Positions 26,878 to 40,157 are shown, numbered from the stretch's first letter. The stretch is 64,000 nt of DNA from Halomonas qaidamensis (GCF_025917315.1 NZ_CP080627.1:1612001-1676000), one strand, 5' to 3'. The notes: generated from the letters alone by a model not told the origin. Program-made: numbers and translations.

Positions 26878-28557
26878 ATGGTGACATCTAATATAGATCA
26901 GGTAATGCCGATAACTTCGCGCTCATGGTTGAATTCCCTCGCTCGGCATGAGCAAAAAAAACTTACGCTAGCAGCGATATGGGGGGTACTGGCGGGTAGT
27001 CATACGGTGCTACTTGTGGTGGGGCTGGCGTGGCTCGTCGATCAGCTCGTTATTCATGGCCGCTCGCCAGCATCGCTAACCGTTTTTTTCCTTGGGTTGA
27101 TGGCGGTGGTGCTGCTTCGCTCACTATTTCAAGCAATGCAAGAAGCCAATAGTGCAGAGGCAAGTCTTCGTATCCGTCAGCATGCGCGGGAGGAGTTGTT
27201 AAATAAAGTAGCGGCGCTTGGGCCAGTTTGGCTTACTCGCCAACAGAGTGGCGCGATAGCGACTCAGGCGGTAGAGCATATTGAAGCGTTAGACGGCTAT
27301 TTCGCGCGTTTTTATCCGCAGATGAGGATTGTGGTCGCATTACCGTTGCTGATTCTTTGCATTGTTGGATGGTTGGACTATCTTGTAGCCCTCTTTTTAT
27401 TGCTTTCAGCGCCGCTTATTCCTCTTTTTATGGCGTTGGTGGGAATGGGCGCTGAACGCTTGAATCGTGATCAATTCATGGCCGTTTCGCGTTTGTCAGC
27501 CCACTTTGTAGATCGGGTCAGGGGAATGACGACGCTCCAGTTGTTTGGCCATACCAAATCAGCACAAAAAGAGGTTTGGTATGCCACTGATGATTATCGA
27601 CGACTAAGTATGCGCACACTGCGATTAGCGTTTTTATCATCAGCAGTGCTTGAGTTTTTTGCATCCGTAGCAATTGCTGTTGTAGCAATGTATGTCGGCT
27701 TTGGCCTGTTAGGCTATATCGACTATGGGCCATCTTCTTCTCTAACCCTCTTTACTGGGCTAGCCGTTTTGCTGCTAGCACCAGAGTTTTTCCAGCCTTT
27801 ACGAACGCTATCCCAACATTATCATGATCGCGCGGCAGCATTAGGGGCAGCTGAAAGTGTAGTAGCGGTACTTAACGAACAAGATCTAGTGCCTTCAGCC
27901 CCATCGCCGCCGCATGCTGAGGATGCAGTCATTGAGCTTTGCCAAGCTGGCATCGGGTATGAGGGGCGTGCCACGGTATTGGCCGCTCTTGATGCCACCA
28001 TATGGCGTGGTGATGTGGTGGCGATCACTGGTGAGTCGGGGAGCGGTAAATCATCCCTTATAGCATTAATGGCTGGTTTTATGATGCCCAGCAGCGGCGA
28101 ATGCCGCTATCGCCATGGTGGGCAAGTCGCCTGGCTGGATCAAACCCCTTGCATCATTCAGGGAAGCCTTGCCGACAACTTGCGCTTAGCCGCCCCTGGG
28201 GCGGATCAAGCGTCAATGGTCCGAGCACTGCAACGAGCGGGGCTGGGTGAGCTGTTGTCACAGTTGCCTGATGGCCTACAAAGCCAGGTAGGTGAGCGTG
28301 GTGTTGGCCTGTCTGGTGGTCAAGCGCAACGCCTTACATTGGCGCGTGTATACCTTAGCGAAGCACCGCTGGTGTTGTTAGATGAGCCAACGGCAAGCCT
28401 AGATGCTGTTACTGAGCAGGCTGTCATTCAAGCGCTGTTAGATTGGGCAAAGGAAGGTCGTACGCTAGTTATTGCAACACATCATCCTGCAGTGGTAGCC
28501 GTTGCTAATCGCCATTTTATCTGCCAAGCAGGTCAGCTTATTGAGGCGGCGGTATGA
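26878..28557 (+). CDS. cydD: CydD, thiol ABC exporter subunit
   Basis: A 559-residue half-transporter: six membrane helices in residues about 20-310, then an ATPase domain. Walker A is TGESGSGKSSLIALMAG, the signature is VGLSGGQAQRLTLARV, Walker B is LVLLDEPTASLD, and the switch His is in ATHHPAVV. CydDC exports glutathione and cysteine (and binds heme) and is needed to assemble cytochrome bd. The CydD assignment rests on its order before cydC and on N-terminal pattern. Starts at GTG 26857, GTG 26875 and ATG 26878 are all in frame; a GAGGAG motif at 26859-26864 favours the later two. It overlaps cydC by four bases. Confidence 0.92.
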   Translation: MVTSNIDQVMPITSRSWLNSLARHEQKKLTLAAIWGVLAGSHTVLLVVGLAWLVDQLVIHGRSPASLTVFFLGLMAVVLLRSLFQAMQEANSAEASLRIRQHAREELLNKVAALGPVWLTRQQSGAIATQAVEHIEALDGYFARFYPQMRIVVALPLLILCIVGWLDYLVALFLLLSAPLIPLFMALVGMGAERLNRDQFMAVSRLSAHFVDRVRGMTTLQLFGHTKSAQKEVWYATDDYRRLSMRTLRLAFLSSAVLEFFASVAIAVVAMYVGFGLLGYIDYGPSSSLTLFTGLAVLLLAPEFFQPLRTLSQHYHDRAAALGAAESVVAVLNEQDLVPSAPSPPHAEDAVIELCQAGIGYEGRATVLAALDATIWRGDVVAITGESGSGKSSLIALMAGFMMPSSGECRYRHGGQVAWLDQTPCIIQGSLADNLRLAAPGADQASMVRALQRAGLGELLSQLPDGLQSQVGERGVGLSGGQAQRLTLARVYLSEAPLVLLDEPTASLDAVTEQAVIQALLDWAKEGRTLVIATHHPAVVAVANRHFICQAGQLIEAAV

Positions 28558-30281
28558 AGCAACTTTATCGCGATATAAAGCCGTGGCTACTGATATTATT
28601 GCGCCGCCGGCTGCGTTTTTTTGTTGGGGCGTTATTGGTGTGGATAACGCTGCTGGCAGGGCTTTCCTTATTAGGACTGTCGGGTTGGTTCATTACCGCC
28701 TGTGCGCTGGCCGGCATAGCGCTAGCGGCTGGTTTGCCTGCTACTTTGGATATTTATGTTCCTGGTGGGGGGATTCGTTTTTTTGCACTGTTACGAACGG
28801 TGGCGCGTTACGCGGAGCGTCTTTATAACCATAATACTGTACTGACATTGTTAGCTGATTTGCGCTACCGCGTGTTTAGTGATTTAACACGACTGGATGA
28901 AGCAGCTCTAAAGCGCCGCCGAGCCAGTGAATGGCTAAGTCGCTTGACGTCAGATATTGATACGCTTGATAACTTGTATCTACGTTTGCTAATTCCACCG
29001 GTTGCTGGTCTGTTAAGCATACTTGTTATATCTGGCTTCATCGCTATTTGGTTGCCTTTGTTGGGCAGTTTAATAGCCGCCGTATTAAGTGTGCTATGGC
29101 TTGTGGTAACGCTTGGTTATGCGTGGCTTGGTTTTGGCAATAGCTATCAGCAGGTTAATGATCAAGACGAGTTACGCCGTCTGGTGCTTGATCAAGTACA
29201 AGCCTCGGCTGAGCTAATGAGCTACCAGACCAACGATTGGTATCGTATGCGGGTTAATCAACACGAAGACCAAGCGCTTAGTAATCAGCGTCAGCTTGCC
29301 TATAAATCGGCCATCGGGAATGCGCTCGTATTGGCGGTAACTGGTTTGTTGGTAGTTGGCGTATTATGGCTAGGCAGCTTCACCGTGGCGGCTGGTCAGG
29401 TAGCAGGGCCCATCGTTGTTATGGCAGTTATCGCAGTACTGGGCATCAATGAGGTTTTTACTTCGCTGCCTAATGCCTTTCTTAAAGCCGGTGCCAGCTA
29501 TGGGGCGGCTCGGCGATTAAATACACTAACTACTATAGTGAGTGAGTTGCCGTCGATGACTTTGCCTGATGCTTCTCGTGGGCATCCAGTGGCGTTTAAT
29601 AATGTTTCTTTTCGTTATCCCGATACAGCTTACTCGGTGCTGTCTGATATTACATTCCACTTACCAGCCGGAGAGCGAGCAGTGATAACGGGTATCTCTG
29701 GAGCAGGCAAGTCAACGTTGGCTAACCTTATTATGGGTAGAATATCGGCTTCACAGGGAGAGGTTTACGTTGCCAGCTGTGCGCCTTCAGGCGTTACTGT
29801 GGAAAGCCGCGCCAAACATTTTACGCTGCTCACGCAGCAGGTTGATCTTTTTGATGGTTCGTTAGCAGCAAATCTTCGTATTGCAAAGCCAGAGGCAAGC
29901 GATGATCAGCTATGGGAAGTTCTCTCTCAAGTTGCACTAGATGATTGGGCAAAGCAGCAGCCAAAGCAGCTTAAGACCCAAGTTGGCGAAAAAGGCCAGC
30001 AACTTTCAGGGGGGCAGGCGCGTAGAGTGGCTCTGGCTCGTGTTTTATTGCGCGATCCAGCGGTGGTCCTTTTAGACGAACCCTTTGCTGGAGTAGATGC
30101 ATTAACAGCCATGCACATTGCTAACTCCCTGGATCGTTGGCTTATTGGCCGAACAGTGATCTATTTTGTTCACCAGGTGGAGGAGCCAGCGTTATTGCCC
30201 GGCGTTAACTATCACTGGCGACTTGCTGAGGGGAAGTTAAATACGGATACTCTTGATAATATTGGAAATAATTTATCCTAA
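28554..30281 (+). CDS. cydC: CydC, thiol ABC exporter subunit
   Basis: The second half of the CydDC transporter, 575 residues. Six helices occupy residues about 15-310; the motif GGGIRFFALLRTVARYAERLYNH is the family marker. The ATPase domain has Walker A TGISGAGKSTLANLIMG, signature QQLSGGQARRVALARVLL and Walker B VVLLDEPFAGVD. Its ATG overlaps the cydD stop (ATGA). Adenine deaminase begins 15 bases after its stop with its own AGGAG, so read-through into that gene is likely. Confidence 0.92.
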   Translation: MKQLYRDIKPWLLILLRRRLRFFVGALLVWITLLAGLSLLGLSGWFITACALAGIALAAGLPATLDIYVPGGGIRFFALLRTVARYAERLYNHNTVLTLLADLRYRVFSDLTRLDEAALKRRRASEWLSRLTSDIDTLDNLYLRLLIPPVAGLLSILVISGFIAIWLPLLGSLIAAVLSVLWLVVTLGYAWLGFGNSYQQVNDQDELRRLVLDQVQASAELMSYQTNDWYRMRVNQHEDQALSNQRQLAYKSAIGNALVLAVTGLLVVGVLWLGSFTVAAGQVAGPIVVMAVIAVLGINEVFTSLPNAFLKAGASYGAARRLNTLTTIVSELPSMTLPDASRGHPVAFNNVSFRYPDTAYSVLSDITFHLPAGERAVITGISGAGKSTLANLIMGRISASQGEVYVASCAPSGVTVESRAKHFTLLTQQVDLFDGSLAANLRIAKPEASDDQLWEVLSQVALDDWAKQQPKQLKTQVGEKGQQLSGGQARRVALARVLLRDPAVVLLDEPFAGVDALTAMHIANSLDRWLIGRTVIYFVHQVEEPALLPGVNYHWRLAEGKLNTDTLDNIGNNLS

Positions 30282-30296
30282 TGTTAGGAGTCTCGT

Positions 30297-31289
30297 ATGC
30301 ATGAATTTCTTCTCCAGCTCCCTAAGGTAGAGCTCCATTTGCACATCGAAGGCTCTCTTGAGCCTGAGCTAATGTTTGAGCTTGCCAAGCGAAATGGTAT
30401 TGAGCTTCCTTATGCGACGGTTAAAGAGGCAAAAGCAGCCTATGAATTTAGTGACCTCCAGGGGTTTTTGAATCTTTACTATCAAGGCATGAATGTACTG
30501 CGCACGGAGCAGGATTTTTATGACCTGGCGATAGATTATTTCCAACGTGCTCGTGGGGAAGGGGTAGTGCATATTGATATGCATTTTGATCCACAGGCCC
30601 ACCTCCAGCGTGGCATTCCCCTTGAGGTTGTGATGGCGGGCTTACTTCGTGCCAAGGAAGAGGCAGAGGCATCGCTTGATTTGTCTGTCGGTATGATTAT
30701 GGCTTTTTTGCGTGACCGTCCTGTTGAAGAAGCGCTTCGAGTGCTGGAAAACGCTGCGCCGTACTGGAAGTTTATAGATGCTATTGGTTTAGACAGCGCA
30801 GAGCGTGATAACCCTCCGGCAAAGTTCCAGGCGCTTTTCAAGCGGGCCAAAGAGATTGGCTTAGTACGGGTTGCTCATGCAGGAGAGGAGGGACCTGCTG
30901 ACTATATCGCCGAAGCGCTGGATATCCTTGACGTTCAGCGAATTGACCATGGAGTTCGTTGTCTTGAAAGCGACATCGTGGTTGAGCGGCTAAGGGAGAG
31001 CCAAATAGTACTAACGGTTTGCCCACTCTCTAACGTCAGTCTAAAAGTGGTTGATGATCTTCGAAATCACCCTCTTCCGCAGTTGCTTAAAAAGGGGTTG
31101 AAGGTAACGATTAGTTCTGATGACCCAGCTTACTTTGGTGGCGGGCTGCTAGCTAACCATCTTGCTTGTGCAGATGCACTTGGTTGGGATGCAGATGTCT
31201 TCCGTTTGCTGAATCGAAATGCTATCGAAGAAGCTTTTACCAGCGACCAGCGGCGCAAAGAGCTTATGCATCGTCTTGAAAGCGCCTAA
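30297..31289 (+). CDS. Adenine deaminase (adenosine-deaminase-like fold)
   Basis: A 330-residue metal-dependent amidohydrolase. Zinc ligands are His14 and His16 (VELHLHIEGS), a His in VAHAGEEG near 194, and Asp in ISSDDPAYFGG near 275; the catalytic Glu is in the HAGEE motif and a conserved His in RIDHGVR near 218. Compared with true adenosine deaminases, DPAYFGG and the FYDLAIDYFQRA region resemble the Pseudomonas adenine deaminase group (PA0148-like), which makes hypoxanthine. Adenosine as substrate is the main alternative. It follows cydC after 15 bases. With guaD and xdhABC further on, the window encodes a purine base degradation route. Confidence 0.85.
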   Translation: MHEFLLQLPKVELHLHIEGSLEPELMFELAKRNGIELPYATVKEAKAAYEFSDLQGFLNLYYQGMNVLRTEQDFYDLAIDYFQRARGEGVVHIDMHFDPQAHLQRGIPLEVVMAGLLRAKEEAEASLDLSVGMIMAFLRDRPVEEALRVLENAAPYWKFIDAIGLDSAERDNPPAKFQALFKRAKEIGLVRVAHAGEEGPADYIAEALDILDVQRIDHGVRCLESDIVVERLRESQIVLTVCPLSNVSLKVVDDLRNHPLPQLLKKGLKVTISSDDPAYFGGGLLANHLACADALGWDADVFRLLNRNAIEEAFTSDQRRKELMHRLESA

Positions 31290-31293
31290 TGTA

Positions 31294-31326
31294 CCTTGAA
31301 CCCGCCAGTTCTTGGCGGGTTCAAGG
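31294..31326. terminator. Perfect hairpin between convergent genes, probable bidirectional terminator
   Basis: CCTTGAACCCGCCA (31294-31307) and TGGCGGGTTCAAGG (31313-31326) are exact inverted repeats with a five-base loop. The stem of 14 pairs sits just after the adenine deaminase stop and before the end of the peroxidase gene. There is no long T run on either side, so termination strength is uncertain. Confidence 0.7.
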
Positions 31327-31362
31327 CACTACGATTAATTGCGAAGGTTTATAACAGCCAGT

Positions 31363-32343
31363 TTATGGAAGGGCTGGCACTTCAAAATCGGGCATGTCGC
31401 CGGTAAGCGTATGCAAAAACGCAGTGATGTTATTAACCGTAGTTTCATCAAACTCACGACCAAGCATTTCTTGTCCCATGATGGTAACAGCTTCTTCCAG
31501 TGTCTCAGTAGCGCCGTTATTCATGTAGGGATAAGTAACCGCAACATTACGTAAGGTGGGCGTTCTGAAACGATATTTGTCGCTTTCTTCGCCAGTAACA
31601 GTAAAGCGGCCTAAGTCGGTAGAGCCAGGCACCTGAATAGCATGGAACTGGCTATCTGTCAGTGCCGGTCCACGGTGACAAGCGATGCAGCCATTATCAA
31701 CGAAAGCAACCATGCCATCTTTGGCCTCGTCGCTTATTGCTTCAGCATCGCCATGCAAGTAACGATCAAAAGGCGAGTTTGGTGTGTTTAGTGTGCGCTG
31801 AAATGTAGCCAGAGAGTGCGCCAAGTTATCAGCATTGATCGGCTCTTCGTCATTGGGGAAAGCCGCTTCAAATTTTTCCTGATAGAGATCGAATTCGGTG
31901 AGTCGCTCAAGCGCAGTCTCAAGGTCCATCGCCATTTCAACGTCGGCTTCGATGGGGCCTAATGCTTGACCCTCTAGGTCTGGCTCACGGCCATCCCAGA
32001 ATTGTGAACCTAAGAAGCCGCTGTTTAGTACGGTAGGTGTGTTACGTTCACCCACTTGGCCGTCATGACCAGTGGCGCGCGGAATACGGTCAGCCCAGCC
32101 TAATGCTGGGTTATGGCAAGTAGCGCAGCTGATGACGCCACTAGATGAAATGCGCGGCTCAAAAAACAGCATATTGCCCAGTTCAATTTTTTCGGGCGTC
32201 ATTGAGTTATTTGCAGGTATCGGCGGCAAATGTGGTAGTGCTTCAAAACGGTCTTTGTAGCTTTGTAAGTCGTCATCTGCTGTTGCCATGCCGATAGGAA
32301 CCATGGCGGCAGCGGCCACTACGACGGGTAGTATTTTTTTCAT
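31363..32343 (-). CDS. Di-heme cytochrome c peroxidase (CcpA/MauG family)
   Basis: A 326-residue periplasmic protein with a Sec signal peptide (MKKILPVVVAAAAMVPIGMATA). Two heme c sites are present: CATCH near residue 74 in the low-potential domain and CIACH near 220 in the electron-accepting domain. Family motifs NTPTVLNSGFLGSQFWDGRE and FRTPTLRNVAVTYPYMNNGA agree. Such enzymes reduce H2O2 in the periplasm using small c-type cytochromes. The start has GGGGGAG upstream. The leader is unusual in carrying three perfect hairpins, and an FNR-like site lies further up, suggesting oxygen control as described for other bacterial ccp genes. Confidence 0.93.
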   Translation of the reverse strand: MKKILPVVVAAAAMVPIGMATADDDLQSYKDRFEALPHLPPIPANNSMTPEKIELGNMLFFEPRISSSGVISCATCHNPALGWADRIPRATGHDGQVGERNTPTVLNSGFLGSQFWDGREPDLEGQALGPIEADVEMAMDLETALERLTEFDLYQEKFEAAFPNDEEPINADNLAHSLATFQRTLNTPNSPFDRYLHGDAEAISDEAKDGMVAFVDNGCIACHRGPALTDSQFHAIQVPGSTDLGRFTVTGEESDKYRFRTPTLRNVAVTYPYMNNGATETLEEAVTIMGQEMLGREFDETTVNNITAFLHTLTGDMPDFEVPALP

Positions 32344-32367
32344 ATGGATCTCCCCCTTGCCTCAATC

Positions 32368-32426
32368 ACTCTCTAATGAGAGTTGCTTGGCTAGTTAAGC
32401 TAGCCTTAATCCTTAGTAAGGATTAA
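32368..32426 (-). promoter_or_regulatory. Three consecutive perfect hairpins in the peroxidase leader
   Basis: Reading upstream from the start codon: ACTCTC-taat-GAGAGT (32368-32383), GGCTAG-ttaag-CTAGCC (32389-32405), and TTAATCCTTA-g-TAAGGATTAA (32406-32426), the last two directly abutting. If the mRNA starts upstream, all three fold in the 5' leader about 25-85 bases before the ATG. No T run follows, so they look like stability or regulatory stems more than a terminator. As DNA the last one is also a candidate dimer-binding operator. Confidence 0.5.
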
Positions 32427-32472
32427 TTTCAGTTAAAAAACAAGCCAGTGATCAGGTCAAAAAAGGGAAACC

Positions 32473-32486
32473 TTGAGCTAGATCAG
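32473..32486 (-). promoter_or_regulatory. FNR/Anr-like site upstream of cytochrome c peroxidase
   Basis: TTGAGCTAGATCAG matches the FNR consensus TTGAT-N4-ATCAA except at the fifth and last positions. It lies about 135 bases upstream of the peroxidase ATG. Anr/FNR control of ccp genes is known in related bacteria. The remaining part of this 470-base gap up to msrP is AT-rich and holds no other feature I can support. Confidence 0.35.
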
Positions 32487-32817
32487 ATACTGGTTGTATT
32501 TTAATGTCTACATTAAGTATGGTCATGAAAACTAAGGGCAATACCTGAAAATTTTAGTAAGGTTCTGGGTGTATGATGCATATGAAATTCAATGTTGAGG
32601 AGCCTTTCATCCACTAGAAGAATTTGTGTCATAGATCATTTTATACCCTCACGAACAGTCTTGAGATGTGGCATAACCCCGGTAGAGTGCTTATGAGGGC
32701 TATCAGTCTATTTTGTCCTGTTGTTAGTTGTTATTCGAGTCGGTCTACATTTTATATATTTATTTGCCAACTAGATGCTTTTGAAAAATTTAGCTTTATT
32801 ACCTCGGAAGGCTATGT

Positions 32818-33786
32818 ATGAAGGGATATAGGTATCCAAAAATAGCGGAATCAGAAGTCACTCCCAAACATGTTTTTGAAAATCGCCGTCGTTTCCTTCA
32901 ACACAGTGCTGCATTTGGTGCTGTCATGAGCTTTGCGCCAGGAATGTTAATGCCCAACACGGCAAGTGCATGGCAGCGAACATTGGCAGATAAAATACAG
33001 CAAGGCGTTAGTAATCAAGATTTTGCCGAGGGTGAGTCGCTAACTTCAGTCAATGATGCAACGACTTACAATAATTTTTACGAATTTGGTGTTCGTAAAA
33101 GTGATCCCGAAGTGTACGGTCACAAGCTTCAAACAGACCCGTGGCGTGTCAGCATTGAAGGCGAGTTTGAAAATACAGCTAGCGTCTATTTAGAAGACAT
33201 ACTCCGTCGCTATATGCTGGAAGAAAGAATTTACCGCCTTCGTTGTGTTGAAACATGGTCAATGGTGATCCCTTGGTTAGGTTTTCCGCTTGCTAACTTG
33301 CTAACGCATTATGGGTTGACGTCACGCGCTAATTACATTGAATTTGAATCCATTTTTGACCCTGATAACTTACGTGGTCAGCGACGCTCAATGATTGATT
33401 GGCCTTACCGTGAAGCGTTAAGAATTGATGAGGCAATGCATCCCTTAACCATGATCGCGGTGGGTATGTATGGGGAAAAAATGCCCAATCAAAATGGGGC
33501 TCCTATGCGCTTGGTGGTGCCTTGGAAGTATGGTTTCAAAAGCATCAAGTCAGTAGTGGCGATTCGAGCCCTTGAAGAAAAGCCGACGCCATCTTGGGTG
33601 GCTAAAAATCCTGAAGAGTACGGTTTTTATGCCAATGTAAACCCAGAGGTCGACCATCCACGCTGGTCACAGGCGCGTGAACGGCGCATTGGAGAAGGTG
33701 GGCGCAGAGAAACGCTAATGTTTAATGGCTATGCTGATGAAGTAGCCCAGTTGTACACTGGGATTGATCTTCAAAAACACTACTGA
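32818..33786 (+). CDS. msrP: MsrP, periplasmic protein-methionine-sulfoxide reductase, molybdopterin subunit
   Basis: A 322-residue molybdoenzyme of the YedY type. The twin-arginine signal is NRRRFLQHSAAFGAVMSFAPG with cleavage near ASA. The molybdenum ligand is Cys143 in YRLRCVETWSMVIPW; PMRLVVPWKYGFKSIKS is the other family marker. MsrP repairs oxidised methionines in periplasmic proteins, taking electrons from MsrQ. The start has GGAAGG upstream. msrQ follows after 141 bases on the same strand, a longer gap than is usual for this pair. The adjacent cytochrome c peroxidase is divergent and also serves oxidative defence. Confidence 0.95.
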   Translation: MKGYRYPKIAESEVTPKHVFENRRRFLQHSAAFGAVMSFAPGMLMPNTASAWQRTLADKIQQGVSNQDFAEGESLTSVNDATTYNNFYEFGVRKSDPEVYGHKLQTDPWRVSIEGEFENTASVYLEDILRRYMLEERIYRLRCVETWSMVIPWLGFPLANLLTHYGLTSRANYIEFESIFDPDNLRGQRRSMIDWPYREALRIDEAMHPLTMIAVGMYGEKMPNQNGAPMRLVVPWKYGFKSIKSVVAIRALEEKPTPSWVAKNPEEYGFYANVNPEVDHPRWSQARERRIGEGGRRETLMFNGYADEVAQLYTGIDLQKHY

Positions 33787-33927
33787 TTTAAAAAAGCGAA
33801 CCTCCGCAATTTTTTAATACGCAACCAGTGACGGCATGCCAGCAAGATTATGGGAAATGCTCTATCGGCAGGCGCTGAACGTGCCGCTCTACAGCATGCC
33901 CTAAAGTAGCGGGAGGAAGGTTTCTTA

Positions 33928-34527
33928 ATGTTGTTTGATTCATCTAAGGTTTTACTGTTTCGCTACTTTGTCCTTTGTATAGGTATAGCGCCTGGAATCA
34001 TCTTTGCTTGGTTGTGGGTAAATGGCGGTTTGGGAGCTAACCCTGCCGAAGCAGCAGTGCATTTTACCGGTAAAACAGGCCTGGTTTTGCTGCTTATTAC
34101 CATTGCGTTCAGTCCCGCGTTCAGATTAACCGGTTGGCGTGGTGTTATGGCAGCGCGGCGACAAATAGGGTTATGGGCTTTTTTTTGGCTGGTGGTGCAT
34201 ATGCTGACTTGGTTTGGCTGGGATCAATACTGGGATTGGCAGTGGATCTGGCATGATATATGGGCGTTACATTATGTCAGATATGGCGTTTTAGCGTTGC
34301 TATTGTTGGTGCCGTTGGCTGTAACATCATTTCAATGGTTTCCACAGCACATGGGTTGGAAGGCATGGCACTGGTTGCATCGCTTTATTTATCTCTCAGC
34401 TGGGCTGGGTATATACCACTTTTGGGAGCTTACTCGTGCCGATTATTTGGTGCCGTTTGTTTTCGGTTCGGTGTTAGCGTTTTTGGTTGTTTTTCGCCTG
34501 ATTGACGCTCTAATTCATCGTCAGTAA
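33928..34527 (+). CDS. msrQ: MsrQ, heme-binding membrane subunit of the MsrPQ system
   Basis: A 199-residue membrane protein with about six helices, the layout of YedZ/MsrQ. Heme-ligand candidates are the histidines in FWLVVHMLTWF, HWLHRFIYLSAGLG and GIYHFWE. RQIGLWAFFWLVVH and LGANPAEAAVHFTGKTGL are typical. It passes electrons from the quinone pool (or flavin) to MsrP. The start has GGGAGGAAGG upstream. It is the last protein gene before the rRNA operon, and no hairpin terminator is visible after it. Confidence 0.93.
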   Translation: MLFDSSKVLLFRYFVLCIGIAPGIIFAWLWVNGGLGANPAEAAVHFTGKTGLVLLLITIAFSPAFRLTGWRGVMAARRQIGLWAFFWLVVHMLTWFGWDQYWDWQWIWHDIWALHYVRYGVLALLLLVPLAVTSFQWFPQHMGWKAWHWLHRFIYLSAGLGIYHFWELTRADYLVPFVFGSVLAFLVVFRLIDALIHRQ

Positions 34528-34870
34528 TGAACAAGCGGCTTCTGCTGCTAATGCTTGAATGATGCCTAACACTGCGACAAACAATGCATAGTGTTTAAAA
34601 TATCCGAGAAGGGGTTGACCGAGAAAAAAATATCGGTATGATACGCATCCATCGAACGGCGACGCCAATCGATAGCTCTTTAACAATTTGATCAGGTAAT
34701 TCATGTGGGCGCTTGCCGATGAGGGTGATAAATCACCAAATATCAAGGCAAGCGGTCATGACAATGTAAATTGAAATGAATTCGTTTGAACCTTGAGCCA
34801 AGTTTGATGCGCTTTTGTTGTTCGTCAACATTATGTTGTCGGATGACGAGTAAGCATCACAATGATTTTA
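34528..34870 (+). promoter_or_regulatory. rRNA operon promoter and leader
   Basis: A strong promoter is visible: -35 TTGACC at 34615-34620, a 16-base spacer, and -10 TATGAT at 34637-34642. The leader contains boxA (AGCTCTTTAACAA, 34674-34686), the antitermination signal of rRNA operons. A nested hairpin follows with outer arms CGCTTGCC (34710-34717) and GGCAAGCG (34747-34754) and inner GGTGAT-aa-ATCACC. No protein gene is seen in this stretch. Confidence 0.85.
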
Positions 34871-36402
<1,532 letters not shown>

Positions 36403-36489
36403 AACGATGCATCATCCCTCGCGGTAAGCGCTCACAATGAATTACCTGATCAGATAATAGAGCAAACGGTTTAAGCACGATCCCCTCTT

Positions 36490-36566
<77 letters not shown>

Positions 36567-36571
36567 AATTC

Positions 36572-36641
36572 CTGTGATACGGCGTTAAAATGCTCCTCGT
36601 ATAGCAGGCTATACGTCGTCGCATCTTGCCTTGTCTCACAG
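36572..36641. repeat. Long imperfect hairpin element in the tRNA-Ile/tRNA-Ala spacer
   Basis: The outer ends CTGTGA and TCACAG are inverted repeats, and the centre CGTATAGC-ag-GCTATACG is a perfect hairpin (36598-36615). Partial pairing (AAAATGC with GCATcTT) continues between them, so nearly the whole 70 bases can fold back. It may be a small repeat element or a processing structure. Confidence 0.55.
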
Positions 36642-36677
36642 AAATTAATGGCAAGAGGTAAGATCAGCAAAAACAAT

Positions 36678-36753
36678 GGGGCCATAGCTCAGCTGGGAGA
36701 GCGCCTGCCTTGCACGCAGGAGGTCAGCGGTTCGATCCCGCTTGGCTCCACCA
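36678..36753 (+). tRNA. tRNA-Ala (TGC)
   Basis: A 76-base cloverleaf: acceptor GGGGCCA pairs with TGGCTCC (one G-T pair), the anticodon loop TTGCACG gives TGC, GGTTCGATC forms the T-arm, and CCA is encoded. The Ile-Ala pair is the usual content of the rRNA spacer. Confidence 0.98.
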
Positions 36754-36850
36754 TTATCTTAACGTTAAGTGTAAGACCCGTTTGTGATTGTTTCGTGACC
36801 ATTGATAAGCACGACGTTAGACGTCTTCTTATCACTGTTCATTGAACAGC

Positions 36851-36863
36851 TGCTCTTTAACAA
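36851..36863 (+). promoter_or_regulatory. boxA antitermination site before 23S
   Basis: TGCTCTTTAACAA matches the rRNA boxA consensus exactly. It lies about 120 bases upstream of 23S, as in other rRNA operons, where it recruits the Nus antitermination complex. Confidence 0.8.
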
Positions 36864-36960
36864 TGTATATCATGCTGACATAAACGTTTTAAAACGTTTA
36901 TACGTAATTGTTTTGTGATACGTCTCAAGCGTATCCGGCAATCGTTATCATTGCGAACCC

Positions 36961-36980
36961 CAGACTCCTTCGGGTTATAG

Positions 36981-36988
<8 letters not shown>
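36961..36988 (+). other. 5' arm of the 23S precursor processing stem
   Basis: GGTTATAGGGTCAAGC here is complementary to GCTTGACCCTATAAC at 39864-39878, and CAGAC pairs with GTCTG further out (39888-39892). This is the expected RNase III stem that brings both ends of pre-23S together. It includes the first eight bases of the mature 23S. Confidence 0.75.
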
Positions 36989-39873
<2,885 letters not shown>

Positions 39874-40028
39874 ATAACACCCAAGGGGTCTGGTCGTAGT
39901 GATAACGAAACGAGTGTGACAACACTCAGAAAACCGGATACGCGGATTAAGCCCACCGTGATACACGACAGGCTTAAGACAAAAGAGACGACACAAAACA
40001 CTGTCAGCATGATATGCATTACCTGTTA

Positions 40029-40147
40029 CGCCTGACGACCATAGCGAGCGTGAACCACCTGATCCCATGCCGAACTCAGCAGTGAAACCGCTTAGCGCCG
40101 ATGGTAGTGTGGGGTCTCCCCATGCGAGAGTAGGCCATCGTCAGGCA
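40029..40147 (+). rRNA. rrf: 5S ribosomal RNA
   Basis: About 119 bases. The 5' end CGCCTGACG pairs with the 3' end CGTCAGGCA. The internal blocks CCATGCCGAACTCAG, GTGAAACCG, GATGGTAGTGTGGGG and CCATGCGAGAGTAGG are typical. It ends the rRNA operon. Confidence 0.97.
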
Positions 40148-40157
40148 CTTATTAAAC

